This document shows, piece after piece, positions 52,363 to 61,788 of a DNA stretch of 64,000 nt. The position numbers and the translations under genes are program-made. The first letter of the stretch is position 1. Each line of letters opens with the position of its first letter. The DNA is taken from contig NC_010617.1 of assembly GCF_000010285.1 (NCBI RefSeq), positions 1,922,001 to 1,986,000 on the forward strand, given 5' to 3'. Source of the stretch: Kocuria rhizophila DC2201 (GTDB taxonomy: Bacteria; Actinomycetota; Actinomycetes; Actinomycetales; Micrococcaceae). Below the pieces are notes generated by a model. The model was not told the origin of the DNA. It worked only from the letters and a program-made list of their open reading frames with translations, and made no database searches.

Positions 52363-53804
52363 GGTCCACCGGCGCCACGGCGCGCGTGGACTCGCGCGCC
52401 AAGTTCACGGTGCGCGGGTGGTGCTTCCTGGCCGCCGCCGTGCTGAGCCTGGCGGCCGCCACGTGGCTGGGCCGCAAGGACGTCCTGGCCCTGTCCCTGT
52501 TCCTGGGCGCCGTTCCGCTGCTGTCCTCGCTGGCCATGTGGCTCGTCAAGCCGCGCGTGCTGCTCAAGCGCTCGGTGGACCCACCGCTCGTCACGCTCGG
52601 CGACGCCGCCCAGGTGGCCCTGCGGGTACGACGCCGCTCGGCCTTCGGATCCCGCGACCGCACCCGGGCTCCCGGCCGGGACGGCGGGGGTGCCGGGCGG
52701 GGTGCCACGAGCTCGGAGCGCGCGGCCGTGGACGTCCATGAGACGGTGGACCCGCTGCTGGGCCGGGACCGCGACTTCTCCGTGCCGGTGTCGGGGGTGC
52801 CCGTGGCGTACACGGTGCGCCCGCGGCGTCGTGGGATCCACGAGCTGGGCCCGGCCACGGTGCGCGTGAGCGATCCGTTCGGTGTGGTCACCGAGCTGCT
52901 GGACGTGGCCGAGCGCACGTCCCTGCACGTGGCCCCGGACCCGCAGGAGCTCACCGAGCACGGGGCCACGCTCGCCCGGGAGAGCGGCGGCGAGCTGTCC
53001 CGGCGGGCGCAGCCGCAGCCCGGTCCGGACAACGTGACCACGCGCGAGTACCGCCACGGTGACCCGATGCGCCGGGTGCACTGGGCGGCGTCGGCCAAGC
53101 ACGGGGAGCTGATGGTGCGCCAGGAGGATCCGCGCAGCACCCGCGAGGCCGTGCTGGTCCTGGACGCCGCGGCGCAGCACTGGCCCGGCGAGCGGATCCT
53201 CGCGGGCGTGCTGAACTCCACGGAGGAGTTCGAGTGGGCGGTCACGGCCGCGGCGTCCGTGCTCGAGCACCTGACCCGCCGCGAGACGGTGGTCCACGCG
53301 CTGGACGACCAGGGCCGCGCCCTGCCCCGCGGGGACTCCGGCTCCACCGAGCGCCGCGAAACCGCCGTGCGAGACGACGCCGCCACCGAGGTGGTCCACG
53401 GGCTGTCCCGGGCGGCGCTGGTCCCGCGCCCCGAGCCGGGGGCCGCGCAGGACCCGCTGGCCTCCCGCCTGGAACGGGAGGGGCTGGACCACCCCGTGCT
53501 GCTCTTCTCGGGTGCCCTCACCGCCGAGGCGGCGCAGCGCTACGTGCGGGCCACGGCGGGCACCGCCGCGTGCTCCGCCGTGCTGGTGGTGGCCCCTCCC
53601 CTCGTGCGCCCCGCCGGCGCGGACGCGCTCGAGGCCGCGGGCTGGTCCGTGGTGCTCGCGAGCCGCTGGACGGACGTGGACGCCGCGTGGCTGGCCGTGG
53701 TGGGTGGTGGCTCCCTGATGGCTCCCCCGCCCCCGCAGCCGGGCGCGCCCCAGCTGCACATGGACGACGTGCTGCGGCGCACCCGACGGAGGACCACCGC
53801 ATGA
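52359..53804 (+). CDS. DUF58 domain protein
   Basis: 481-aa membrane-anchored protein. Two N-terminal helices (WCFLAAAVLSLAAATWLG and LALSLFLGAVPLLSSLAMW) precede a soluble part. The DUF58 motif YRHGDPMRRVHWAASAKHGELMVRQ is intact. It contains a Gly/Arg-rich low-complexity insert near residue 110 (SRDRTRAPGRDGGGAGRG). The DUF58 domain is related to von Willebrand-type A folds. ATG at 52359 overlaps the moxR stop. Confidence 0.88.
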   Translation: MRSTGATARVDSRAKFTVRGWCFLAAAVLSLAAATWLGRKDVLALSLFLGAVPLLSSLAMWLVKPRVLLKRSVDPPLVTLGDAAQVALRVRRRSAFGSRDRTRAPGRDGGGAGRGATSSERAAVDVHETVDPLLGRDRDFSVPVSGVPVAYTVRPRRRGIHELGPATVRVSDPFGVVTELLDVAERTSLHVAPDPQELTEHGATLARESGGELSRRAQPQPGPDNVTTREYRHGDPMRRVHWAASAKHGELMVRQEDPRSTREAVLVLDAAAQHWPGERILAGVLNSTEEFEWAVTAAASVLEHLTRRETVVHALDDQGRALPRGDSGSTERRETAVRDDAATEVVHGLSRAALVPRPEPGAAQDPLASRLEREGLDHPVLLFSGALTAEAAQRYVRATAGTAACSAVLVVAPPLVRPAGADALEAAGWSVVLASRWTDVDAAWLAVVGGGSLMAPPPPQPGAPQLHMDDVLRRTRRRTTA

Positions 53805-56335
53805 CCCCCCACGACAGCTCCCCCCGCCGCTCCCCGTGGGACCGCACACCGGCGGACCGCGCGCCGGGTGACTCCGCGGCCCCCGGCACCGCGAACACCG
53901 GCACTGCGAACCCCGGGATCGGGTCCACCGGCGCCGGGAACCCGGCGGGGCGGCGTCGTCGCAGTGGCGCGCCGGGCCCGGGCGGGGCACCCCGCCGCGC
54001 CACCGCAGAGCCCTCCAAGACATCCGACGCGCCCACCCCGGCCCCCACCGCGCGGCCACGGGTGGTGGAGCTGACCGTGCTGCTGCTCGTGACCACCGCC
54101 CTGGGCTGCGCCGGGATGGCCGGTGCCCTGGACGGTGGCTGGTGGGTGTGGCCCGTGGCCGCGACCGTGGTGACCGTGCTGCTCGTCACGGGCGTGGCCC
54201 GGTGGCTGCGGCTGCCGCCGGTGCTCGTGGCGGTGCTCGGGCTCGCCGGGCTGCTGCTCGCGCTGACCGCGCTGCACCTGGGGGACCACGCGCTGCTGGG
54301 CTTCATCCCCACCGGGGGCACGTTCTCGGCGGCGGCCCAGCTGTGGCGGGGCTCCGGAGACTTTGTGGCGCACGACGCCGCCCCGTACGGTCCCGATCCC
54401 GGCCTCGCCTTCGTGCTGAGCGTGCTGGTGGGTCTCGTCACCGTGTTCATGGAGACGGCGCTCGTGGGCCTGCGCATGGCGGGCCTCGCGTGCCTCGGGC
54501 TGCTCGCGCTGCTCGTGGTGCCCGCGCTGACCCTGCCGGGCAGTGTGGGCGTCCCGGGTCTGGCCGCGGCCGCCCTCGCGGCCCTGGCCCTGCTGGCCGG
54601 CTCGCGCATCTGGGGAGCCACCCGGGCGCAGCGGATCGCCCCCGCGCCCGGCGGGCTGCCGCGTGCGCTGCTGGTGGTCGCGGGGGTGCTCGCTGTGGTG
54701 CTGCTGGTGCCCTCCGTGATTCCCGGCTTCTACAACGGTGCGTTCCCACAGGGCAGCTCCCTGACCTCGGACCGGGCCTCCGGCGTGGGGCCCCTGCGCG
54801 CCGTGGGGCAGGACCTGCGCTCGGACGAGCGCACCCGCCGCTTCAGCTACACGAGCTCCGATGACCAGCCCCAGTACATGCGCCTGCTCACTCTCTCCGA
54901 CTTCTCCCGGGACGAGTGGTTCCCGGACACCGACGGCCTGGACGAGGACCTCACGCGCCTGGGTGCGGCCGCGCGGGACGCGGTGCCCGGCGGGCGCGAG
55001 GTCACGGCCAAGGTCAGCTTCGAGGACTACACCGAGCACTGGCTGCCCACCCCCTATGCCCCCGCGGACGTGGCCGGGCTGGGCACCGACGGCTGGGGCT
55101 GGAACCCGCGGGACCTCTCGGTCTACAGCGCCTCCACGGGCATGTCCGGGGCCGGCTACACGGTCACCGCCGTGCTGCCGGACGCGACCCCCGACGCGCT
55201 GCGCGCCGCACCGCCCGCCGCCGACGACGCCGCCATGGCCGAGTACCTGCGCCTGCCCGCCGACCGCCCGGGCTCGGTGGCCGATGCCGCCCGCCAGTAC
55301 ACGGAGGGAGCACGCACCGACTACGACCGCGCGCTCGCGATCCAGAACCGGCTGCGCAAGGACTTCCGGGAGGACATCGACGCACCACTGGCCCAGGGCT
55401 ACGACGCCGGGGGCATGGGGTCCCTGGACACCTTCATGCGGACCCGCGCGGGCTACTCCGGGCACTTCGCCCCCGCCATGGCGCTGATGGCCCGCGAGGT
55501 GGGGATCCCCTCCCGGGTGGCGGTGGGCTACCTACCCACGGCCGCCACCACGGAGGAGGACGGCGGCACGTCCTTCCCGGTGGGCACCGGGGACGCCCAC
55601 GCGTGGCCCGAGCTGTACTTCGAGAAGATCGGGTGGGTGCGCTTCGAACCGACACCGGGTGTGCCCAGCACCCCCGGCTACGCACCGGAGTCCGCGCCGG
55701 ACCCCGCGGACGGTGCGTCGCCCTCCGCATCCCCCTCCGCGACGCCGAGCACCTCAGAGCAGCCGCAGAGCACCCCGCCGAGCACACCGCAGTCCTCGGA
55801 GACCGGCGGCGCCCCGAGCCCGCAGCCGACCGTGGCCCCGCAGCAGCCCGATGCACCGCCCCAGCAGCCGGTCGGGTTCGCCGTGCCGTGGTGGCTCGCC
55901 GCCACCGCAGTGCTCGTGCCCCTGCTGCTCGTGCTCGCGGTGCTGCCGCGCTGGCTGCGCGCCCGGCGGCGTCGTGCCCGGACGGCCGCGATGGGCGACG
56001 CCGCGCTGTCCCCCCAGCGGCGCGCCCACGCCGCGTGGGACGAGTTCGTGGCGCTCGCACGCGACTACGGGGTCACCGCCCGCCCGGCGGACACCCCGCG
56101 GGTGCGGGCGCGACGGCTCGCGGAGGGCATCCCGGCGGCGCACGAGTCCGTGGACCGCGTGGTCGCCGACCTCGAGACCGCGAGCTACGGGGCGCCGGAC
56201 GCCGGGTGGACCCCCCGCACCACTCCCGAGGACCTCGCGCGGATCCGCGAGCAGTACCGGAACCGCGCACCCCGCGGGCAGCGCTTCCGCGGGACGTGGT
56301 GGCCGGCGTCCCTGCGGCGCGACGCCCGCCGCTGA
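53801..56335 (+). CDS. Transglutaminase-like membrane protein, Cys-to-Ser variant
   Basis: 844-aa protein. About 85 N-terminal hydrophilic residues, then six or so helices (VVELTVLLLVTTALGCAGMAG onward). A large extracytoplasmic transglutaminase-like domain spans about 320-640, followed by a Ser/Pro/Thr linker, a last helix (VPWWLAATAVLVPLLLVLAVLP) and a cytoplasmic tail (DUF4129-like). The expected catalytic block GYC-x2-FA reads GYSGHFAPAMALMAREVGIPSRV, so the nucleophile Cys is Ser. The His (DAHAWPELYF) and Asp/Glu (FEPTPG) motifs are present. The change may make it a pseudoenzyme or a serine-using one. Translationally coupled to DUF58. Confidence 0.87.
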   Translation: MTPHDSSPRRSPWDRTPADRAPGDSAAPGTANTGTANPGIGSTGAGNPAGRRRRSGAPGPGGAPRRATAEPSKTSDAPTPAPTARPRVVELTVLLLVTTALGCAGMAGALDGGWWVWPVAATVVTVLLVTGVARWLRLPPVLVAVLGLAGLLLALTALHLGDHALLGFIPTGGTFSAAAQLWRGSGDFVAHDAAPYGPDPGLAFVLSVLVGLVTVFMETALVGLRMAGLACLGLLALLVVPALTLPGSVGVPGLAAAALAALALLAGSRIWGATRAQRIAPAPGGLPRALLVVAGVLAVVLLVPSVIPGFYNGAFPQGSSLTSDRASGVGPLRAVGQDLRSDERTRRFSYTSSDDQPQYMRLLTLSDFSRDEWFPDTDGLDEDLTRLGAAARDAVPGGREVTAKVSFEDYTEHWLPTPYAPADVAGLGTDGWGWNPRDLSVYSASTGMSGAGYTVTAVLPDATPDALRAAPPAADDAAMAEYLRLPADRPGSVADAARQYTEGARTDYDRALAIQNRLRKDFREDIDAPLAQGYDAGGMGSLDTFMRTRAGYSGHFAPAMALMAREVGIPSRVAVGYLPTAATTEEDGGTSFPVGTGDAHAWPELYFEKIGWVRFEPTPGVPSTPGYAPESAPDPADGASPSASPSATPSTSEQPQSTPPSTPQSSETGGAPSPQPTVAPQQPDAPPQQPVGFAVPWWLAATAVLVPLLLVLAVLPRWLRARRRRARTAAMGDAALSPQRRAHAAWDEFVALARDYGVTARPADTPRVRARRLAEGIPAAHESVDRVVADLETASYGAPDAGWTPRTTPEDLARIREQYRNRAPRGQRFRGTWWPASLRRDARR

Positions 56336-56348
56336 CCCGCCCCTCGCC

Positions 56349-56401
56349 GCGCAAAGCGGAGTGCGCGGCCCGTCGCGGGCGCTCGCACCATCCGCTTGCG
56401 C
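56349..56401. terminator. Imperfect long hairpin
   Basis: GCGCAAAGCGGA.GTGCG arms on the left pair imperfectly with CGCAC..TCCGCTTGCGC on the right. It sits between the convergent transglutaminase and rsmI genes, so it may end both transcripts. The remaining 160 bp to rsmI hold nothing I can name. Confidence 0.5.
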
Positions 56402-56566
56402 GGGGGAGGCTGCCCCGCCCGGCCGTGGACACCGCACGGGGCTGCGCCCCCCGCGCGATGCGCGAGCGCCGCACGTCCGGGGAGTCCGTCCGGGCAACGC
56501 AACCTGCGCCACCCATGCCTGCAGCGCGTCCGGGCGGCGGCCACGGACGGCTACGTCGGGCTGTGG

Positions 56567-57457
56567 TCAGTCCCGTCCGCGGGCGGCGACGACCGCGTCG
56601 TAGAGGTGCCGCGTGCTCACCCCGCGCTCGGCGGCGACCTCGCGGGCCGCGGCCTTGAGCTTGATCCCGTGCGAGGCCACGCGCGCCTCGACCTCGGCCA
56701 CGAGGTCCTCCGGGGCGGGTGCGGGGGCCGGGGCGGCGCCGTGGAGCACCACCACGATCTCCCCGCGCACCTGGTGCTCGGTGGACCACGCGACCAGACC
56801 GTCGAGGTCGTCGCGCAGCACCTCCTCGTGCAGCTTCGTCAGCTCACGGCACACGGCGGCACGGCGGTCCCCACCCATGGCGTCGCGCAGCGCGGTGAGC
56901 ATCTCGGCGAGCCGGTGGGGGGACTCGTAGAAGACCATCGTGCGCTGCTCGGAGCTCAGCCCCGCGAGCACCGCCGCGCGCTCCCCCGCCTTGCGGGGCA
57001 GGAAGCCCTCGAACGTGAACCGGTCCGTGGGCAGCCCGGACACCGCGAGCGCGGCCAGCACGGCCGAGGGGCCGGGCAGCACCGAGACCGTGAGGTCCGC
57101 CTCCGCCGCGGCCCGCACGAGCGGAAAACCGGGGTCCGAGACGGTGGGCATCCCCGCGTCGGAGAGCACCGCAACCGTGCGCCCGGCCCGGACCTCGTTC
57201 AGCAGCTCGTCGGTACGGGCGTTCTCGTTGTGCTCGTGGTGGGTGACCACCCGTCCGCCCACACTCACTCCCAGGCCGCTGGCGAGCCGGTGCAGGGTGC
57301 GGGTGTCCTCCACGGCCAGGACGTCCGCGGTGCGCAGCACGTGACGTAGGCGGTCGGAGGCGTCAGAGAGGTTGCCGATGGGTGTTCCCACCACCACCAG
57401 GGCGCCCTGGCCGTGCTCGGGGGTCTCGTGTGCGGGGGCAGATGTTCGGGAGCTCAC
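56567..57457 (-). CDS. rsmI: 16S rRNA 2'-O-methyltransferase RsmI
   Basis: 296-aa SAM-dependent enzyme of the tetrapyrrole-methylase fold. It methylates C1402 of 16S rRNA. VVVGTPIGNLSDASDRLRHVL, EDTRTLHRL, VLSDAGMPTVSDPGFPLV, LPGPSAVLAALAVSGLPTDRF and FYESPHRL are the conserved blocks. GTG at 57457 is 6 nt from a -10 TAGAGT, so it is probably leaderless. It is divergent from the mannosyltransferase, and the two promoters share about 90 bp. Confidence 0.94.
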   Translation of the reverse strand: MSSRTSAPAHETPEHGQGALVVVGTPIGNLSDASDRLRHVLRTADVLAVEDTRTLHRLASGLGVSVGGRVVTHHEHNENARTDELLNEVRAGRTVAVLSDAGMPTVSDPGFPLVRAAAEADLTVSVLPGPSAVLAALAVSGLPTDRFTFEGFLPRKAGERAAVLAGLSSEQRTMVFYESPHRLAEMLTALRDAMGGDRRAAVCRELTKLHEEVLRDDLDGLVAWSTEHQVRGEIVVVLHGAAPAPAPAPEDLVAEVEARVASHGIKLKAAAREVAAERGVSTRHLYDAVVAARGRD

Positions 57458-57463
57458 GCGTCC

Positions 57464-57469
57464 ACTCTA
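57464..57469 (-). promoter_or_regulatory. -10 hexamer TAGAGT, leaderless rsmI
   Basis: Minus-strand TAGAGT, 6 nt, then GTG (57457). Confidence 0.55.
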
Positions 57470-57552
57470 CGAACCCGCGGGCCCCGCCGGTGGCAGGCGG
57501 CGCGGTGGCGGCGGGCCGCGGTGCCACGCCGGATCCTCCCGGGCTCGGGCCC

Positions 57553-57558
57553 TACCAT
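57553..57558 (+). promoter_or_regulatory. -10 hexamer TACCAT, leaderless pmt
   Basis: TACCAT, 6 nt, then GTG at 57565. This start is favoured over longer in-frame options further 5'. Confidence 0.5.
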
Positions 57559-57564
57559 GGGTCC

Positions 57565-59190
57565 GTGCCCTCGACCGTCTTCTCCCCCGCAGCCCTCCGG
57601 CACCCCGACGGCTCCCCCGCGTCGCCGCGCGAGCTGCTGCTGCCCGCCGTCACCCGCCTCCCCCGCTGGTGGTGGGTTCCCCTGGTGCTCGTCACCGTGC
57701 TGGGCGGCGTGCTGCGCTTCGTGGGCCTCGCCTCGCCGCACGCCGTGGTCTTCGACGAGACCTACTACCTCAAGGACGCCTACTCCCTGCTGCTGCACGG
57801 CACCGAGCAGCAGTGGCCCTCGGGGGCGGACGAGGGCTTCGTCTCCGGGGCCGTCCCGGACGTCCAGGACCAGCCGTCCTTCGTGGTGCACCCGCCGCTC
57901 GGCAAGTGGCTGATCGCCGTGGGGCTGTGGCTGTTCGGCCCCGAGGACCCGTTCGGATGGCGCTTCTCCGCCGCGGTGGTCGGCACACTGTCCATCGCGC
58001 TGATCTGGTGGGCCGGGTGGCTGCTCTTCCGCTCGGTGTCCCTGGCCACGATCGCGGGGCTGCTCACGGCACTCGACGGCCTGCACCTCGTGGAGTCCCG
58101 CCTGGCCCTGCTGGACATCTTCCTGATGTTCTTCCTGCTCCTCGCCTTCGTCCTGGCGCTGCTGGACCGGGACGACGGACGACGCCGCCTGGCCGCCCGT
58201 CTCGGCGGCTCCCCCCTGGGTCCGTGGCTGGGGGTGCGGTGGTGGCGGATCGCCGCCGGGGCCGCGTGCGGGGCGGCGGCGGCCGTGAAGTGGAACGCGC
58301 TGTTCAGCATCGCCGCCCTCGGGATCCTGGTGGTGCTGTGGGACATGAACGCCCGGCGGGTGGCCGGCGTCCGGCACTGGTTCACCGGTGCGGTGCTCAA
58401 GGACGGCCCGTGGGGCTTCCTCACCGTGATCGGCACGGGCCTAGTGACCTACGTGCTCATGTGGTCGGGCTGGCTGGCCACGAGCGGTGGCTACGACCGC
58501 ACCTGGGCCCAGCTCAACCCCGGGCAGGGCCCGCCATGGCTGCCCCCGGCGCTGCGCTCCCTGTGGGAGTACCACGTGGCGGCGTACTCGTTCCACACGG
58601 GGCTGGACTTCCACCACACGTACATGGCGGGCCCGGCCACGTGGCCGTTCATGCTGCGCCCCACGTCCTACTACTACGAGTCCCCGGGGGCGGGCACGGA
58701 CGGCTGCACGGTGGACGCGTGCAGCCAGGCCATCCTCAACGTGGGCAACCCCGCCGTGTGGTGGGTGGGGATCCTCGCCGTGCTGCTCGGCGTGTGGCTG
58801 TGGGCGGGCCGGCGCGACTGGCGCTTCGGCGCCCTCGTGGGGGTCTGCGCCGCCGGGTACCTGCCGTGGTTCCTCTACCCCGACCGCACCATGTTCTTCT
58901 TCTACGCGCTGTCCTACTTCCCCGCCGTCGCGCTGCTGATCGCCGGGGCGGTGGGGGTGCTCACGGGCAGGCTCGCGGTGCCGCGGCACGGGGCCACGGC
59001 CGGCACACCGGTGGCCGCGGCACACGAGCACCGGATCACCGGCGTGTGGGCCCAAAGGTGGCGGGCGGTCACCGTGTGCTACCTGCTCCTGGCGGTGGCC
59101 CTCGCCGTGTTCTTCTGGCCCGTGTGGACCGCCCAGACCATCCCGTACGAGCACTGGCGCTGGCGGATGTGGTTCAGGTCCTGGATCTGA
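57565..59190 (+). CDS. pmt: Dolichyl-/polyprenyl-phosphate-mannose protein O-mannosyltransferase
   Basis: 541-aa GT39 protein mannosyltransferase (PMT), about eleven helices. It transfers mannose from polyprenyl-phosphate-mannose to secreted proteins outside the membrane. VVFDETYYLKDAYSLL in the first extracytoplasmic loop carries the catalytic Asp-Glu. SFVVHPPLGKW and FGWRFSAAVVG are the following motifs. The late PDRTMFFFYALSYFPAV is typical. The rsmI-pmt divergent pair is conserved in actinobacteria. Its stop overlaps the convergent DUF1461 gene by 17 bp. Confidence 0.92.
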   Translation: MPSTVFSPAALRHPDGSPASPRELLLPAVTRLPRWWWVPLVLVTVLGGVLRFVGLASPHAVVFDETYYLKDAYSLLLHGTEQQWPSGADEGFVSGAVPDVQDQPSFVVHPPLGKWLIAVGLWLFGPEDPFGWRFSAAVVGTLSIALIWWAGWLLFRSVSLATIAGLLTALDGLHLVESRLALLDIFLMFFLLLAFVLALLDRDDGRRRLAARLGGSPLGPWLGVRWWRIAAGAACGAAAAVKWNALFSIAALGILVVLWDMNARRVAGVRHWFTGAVLKDGPWGFLTVIGTGLVTYVLMWSGWLATSGGYDRTWAQLNPGQGPPWLPPALRSLWEYHVAAYSFHTGLDFHHTYMAGPATWPFMLRPTSYYYESPGAGTDGCTVDACSQAILNVGNPAVWWVGILAVLLGVWLWAGRRDWRFGALVGVCAAGYLPWFLYPDRTMFFFYALSYFPAVALLIAGAVGVLTGRLAVPRHGATAGTPVAAAHEHRITGVWAQRWRAVTVCYLLLAVALAVFFWPVWTAQTIPYEHWRWRMWFRSWI

Positions 59191-59884
59191 GGGACCGGGC
59201 CCGCCGCGCCGCGAGCAGCATGGTGGCGAAGGCACCCAGCAGGCTCAGCACGGCCACCGTGACCGCGGCGTCGATCCAGAACTGCGTGGGGTAGAGCCGG
59301 ATCAGGGTGTCCGTGACGCTGAACGTCCACGTGCCCGAGCTGAAGAACAGGGAGTGGAACCCCGCGAAGAAGCTCTCCCACCCGAGCGCCCCGGCCACTG
59401 CGGCGAGCACGAGCAGCCCCACAGTGAGCCAGGAACCCGCGAACCACGCGGCGGAGGCGGTGCCCGGTACCCGCCGGTGCAGGTGCAGGGCCGCCGCCGC
59501 ACTGAGCACGGCGATGACCCCCGCGAGCAGCAGTCCCCACTGCATCACGTGCTGCACGTCCGTCATGTGGGAGACCTCCGCCGGGGTGAAGGCCATCCCG
59601 CCCTCGGGGCTCACGAGTCCCCCCAGGTAGGAGGGCGGGGCGAGGTTCATGATGTAGTCCAGCCCGTAGGAGCCGAACGCCATGCGCTCGTCGGTCCCCA
59701 TCCCCCAGCGGTCGGCGGGGAAGCCGGGGCGGTGGTACTCGAACCACAGGAACGCGGGGGTAGCCACAAGCCGCACGGCCAGCGCGAGCCACAGCACGGG
59801 CAGTGCGAGCGCGAGGAAACCCTGCAGCACCCGCTGCACGGCGGTGGGGCGGGCCCAAGGGGCGGGGGCCACGGCGGAGCTCAC
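59174..59884 (-). CDS. DUF1461 (TIGR01906) membrane protein
   Basis: 236-aa integral membrane protein with four or five helices. The extracellular loop carries the family pattern FGSYGLDYIMNL and, later, FTPAEVSHMTDVQHVM. Such proteins are common near actinobacterial glycosylation and cell-envelope genes, and function is unknown. Here it lies 7 bp downstream of the L,D-transpeptidase gene on the same strand, so the two may be co-transcribed. The GTG start is at 59884. Confidence 0.8.
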   Translation of the reverse strand: MSSAVAPAPWARPTAVQRVLQGFLALALPVLWLALAVRLVATPAFLWFEYHRPGFPADRWGMGTDERMAFGSYGLDYIMNLAPPSYLGGLVSPEGGMAFTPAEVSHMTDVQHVMQWGLLLAGVIAVLSAAAALHLHRRVPGTASAAWFAGSWLTVGLLVLAAVAGALGWESFFAGFHSLFFSSGTWTFSVTDTLIRLYPTQFWIDAAVTVAVLSLLGAFATMLLAARRARSLRSRT

Positions 59885-59891
59885 GGTCGGA

Positions 59892-61160
59892 TCACCAGTT
59901 CCCGTGCCAGTTCTCGTCCGCGTAGTGCTCGAACGGGATGTTCCAGTCCCCGTAGCCGTCGTCGGGATCGGCCTGCGGGTAGTCGGTGTTCACCACCTCC
60001 ACCATGTCCCCGGGGCGGAAGGTGTCGAAGATGTACTTGGCGCCCTCCGGGGGCATGCCCACGCAGCCGTGGGACACGTTGGCCACCCCGAGCACGGGCC
60101 ACGCCGAGGGCAGGGCCTGGTGGATGAACTCTCCGCTCCACGTCAGCCGCGACACGTTGGACGCGTCGAACGGCGGGTAGTAGTGGGGGTCCCCCGGCTT
60201 GAGGTGCAGGGAGGAGGCCTTGAAGGAGTAGGACGCCGCCTGCTCCAGGATCACCTTCTTGCCCGTGGTGGAGGGCCACTCCGGGTTGCCCAGCGTCACG
60301 GGCCAGCTGCCGGTCTGCTTGCCGTCCACGTAGGCCACGAGGGTCTTGGTGGTGTTGTCCACGTACGCCCGCTGCTCGGGACCGGTCTTGAAGGTCACGG
60401 TGGTGTTGCCGTTGCCGATCATCCCGTTGCCGAGGTCGGTGCCCAGGATGTCCGCGGAGATCTTCACGGAGGAGTTGGGGGTCCAGGGCTTGTCCGGGCG
60501 GAAGCGCAGCTTGCGGTCCGAGTACCAGCGGAACTCGCCCTTCTCGTGGGCGCCCTCCACATGGATGGCCTTCTCCACAGCCTCCTTGTTGGTCACGGGT
60601 TCGGAGAACGTGAGCTCGGGGATCTGCCACACGCCGTAGGTCTGGCCGTCCTTGACGTTGAGGCCCACGTCCGCCTCGTGGGCGGCGTCCACCGTGGTGA
60701 ACCCGGAGCTGCCCGTGCTCTCCCGCTGCCCGTTGCGGGCGGTGTACGCCACCGTGTAGGTCTCGTTGAACGCGAGCGGGGCGGAGGAGCGCCATTCCGA
60801 GTGCGCGTCGTTCCACGCGCCCTCGGCCTTCTCCCCCGTGCTCGCGGCCGTGACGCTCACGTCGGTGAGCTCCCCCGCGCTCGTGCTCACCACCACGGGG
60901 TCCGCGGGATTCACGGCCGTGGCGTCGGCACTGGGGGCCACGGTCACGGCGGGGCTCGCCTGGGCGTCCGGGGCGTTCGACCCCGAGGGCGACGGCGCTG
61001 CGGCGTCGTCCCCGGCGGCGCAGCCGCCCAGCGCCAGCACGGCCGAGAGACCGATGGCACCCAGGGACACGGCGCGGACGGACCGGCGGCGAGGAGCGCG
61101 GGCGGACGTCGTGGCGGGTCCGGGTGCCGTGCGGTGGTCGGGGTGCGGAGACGTGGTCAT
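59892..61160 (-). CDS. L,D-transpeptidase lipoprotein (Ig-like + YkuD)
   Basis: 422-aa peptidoglycan 3-3 cross-linking enzyme. A lipobox LGGCAAG follows a signal sequence of about 45 residues. Then come a Ser/Ala-rich linker, two Ig-like modules as in mycobacterial LdtMt2, and a YkuD domain. The catalytic block reads VSHGCVGMP, with Cys and His intact; the usual Arg after HGCV is Gly. GEFIHQALPSAWPVLG supplies the other conserved His. It acts outside the membrane. Confidence 0.9.
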   Translation of the reverse strand: MTTSPHPDHRTAPGPATTSARAPRRRSVRAVSLGAIGLSAVLALGGCAAGDDAAAPSPSGSNAPDAQASPAVTVAPSADATAVNPADPVVVSTSAGELTDVSVTAASTGEKAEGAWNDAHSEWRSSAPLAFNETYTVAYTARNGQRESTGSSGFTTVDAAHEADVGLNVKDGQTYGVWQIPELTFSEPVTNKEAVEKAIHVEGAHEKGEFRWYSDRKLRFRPDKPWTPNSSVKISADILGTDLGNGMIGNGNTTVTFKTGPEQRAYVDNTTKTLVAYVDGKQTGSWPVTLGNPEWPSTTGKKVILEQAASYSFKASSLHLKPGDPHYYPPFDASNVSRLTWSGEFIHQALPSAWPVLGVANVSHGCVGMPPEGAKYIFDTFRPGDMVEVVNTDYPQADPDDGYGDWNIPFEHYADENWHGNW

Positions 61161-61213
61161 GAGTACCTCACAGTGGGGGTGCCCGCCCCGGGGCCAGGGA
61201 CCGGGCCCACCGG

Positions 61214-61783
61214 TCAGGGGCGCCGCCAGTGCGGCATGCGCAGGGCGTCGGGGAGGGGAACGGAGCGCGGCTGCGGATCCTGGTGCTGCGGGGCGTCCGC
61301 CGCGGAACGCGTGACCCCAGGATACCCGGGAACGCGGGCCGTGGGCTCCTGCCGGGATGCGGAGGCGCCGTCCCCGGCGGGGTCATCGGCGGCACGGGGC
61401 CCGCCCAGCTCGGGGTCGGACCCGCGGTAGGAGACGTCCCGGAGCACGCGCGCGCCGGGACGGGCCGCACCGAGGGCGGGGCCCCGCGCGGGTGCGCGCC
61501 GCACGGCGGGTGCCTCGTCCTGGCGCACGGCCTCCACGACGTCGTCGAGGTCGTCGCGGTCCCACCCGCCGGGGGCCTCGAGGCGCACGACGCGCCAGCC
61601 GCGCGGAGCGGTGAGGGCGTCGGCGTGCACCGGGCACAGGTCGTAGGCGTGCGGCTCACGCCGCGCGGAGAGGGCGCCGATCACCGCGGTGGAGTCGGAG
61701 TAGACGTAGGTCAGCGTGCACACGGCGTCCCGGTTGCACGTCTGCTTGGAGCACGAGCGCTTCGGCGCCACGGGTTCCCGCAC
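61214..61783 (-). CDS. DUF3499 family protein
   Basis: 189-aa protein with an N-terminal DUF3499 domain. CSKQTCNRDAVCTLTYVYSDSTAVIG has the Cys-x4-Cys of a small zinc-ribbon-like motif. HAYDLCPVHADALTAPRGW has a Cys-x2-His; together they look like a metal site (inference). The second half is low-complexity, rich in Ala, Arg and Pro. The GTG start overlaps the whiB 3' region, as is usual for this actinobacterial pair. Function unknown. Confidence 0.8.
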   Translation of the reverse strand: MREPVAPKRSCSKQTCNRDAVCTLTYVYSDSTAVIGALSARREPHAYDLCPVHADALTAPRGWRVVRLEAPGGWDRDDLDDVVEAVRQDEAPAVRRAPARGPALGAARPGARVLRDVSYRGSDPELGGPRAADDPAGDGASASRQEPTARVPGYPGVTRSAADAPQHQDPQPRSVPLPDALRMPHWRRP

Positions 61784-61788
61784 GGGAC

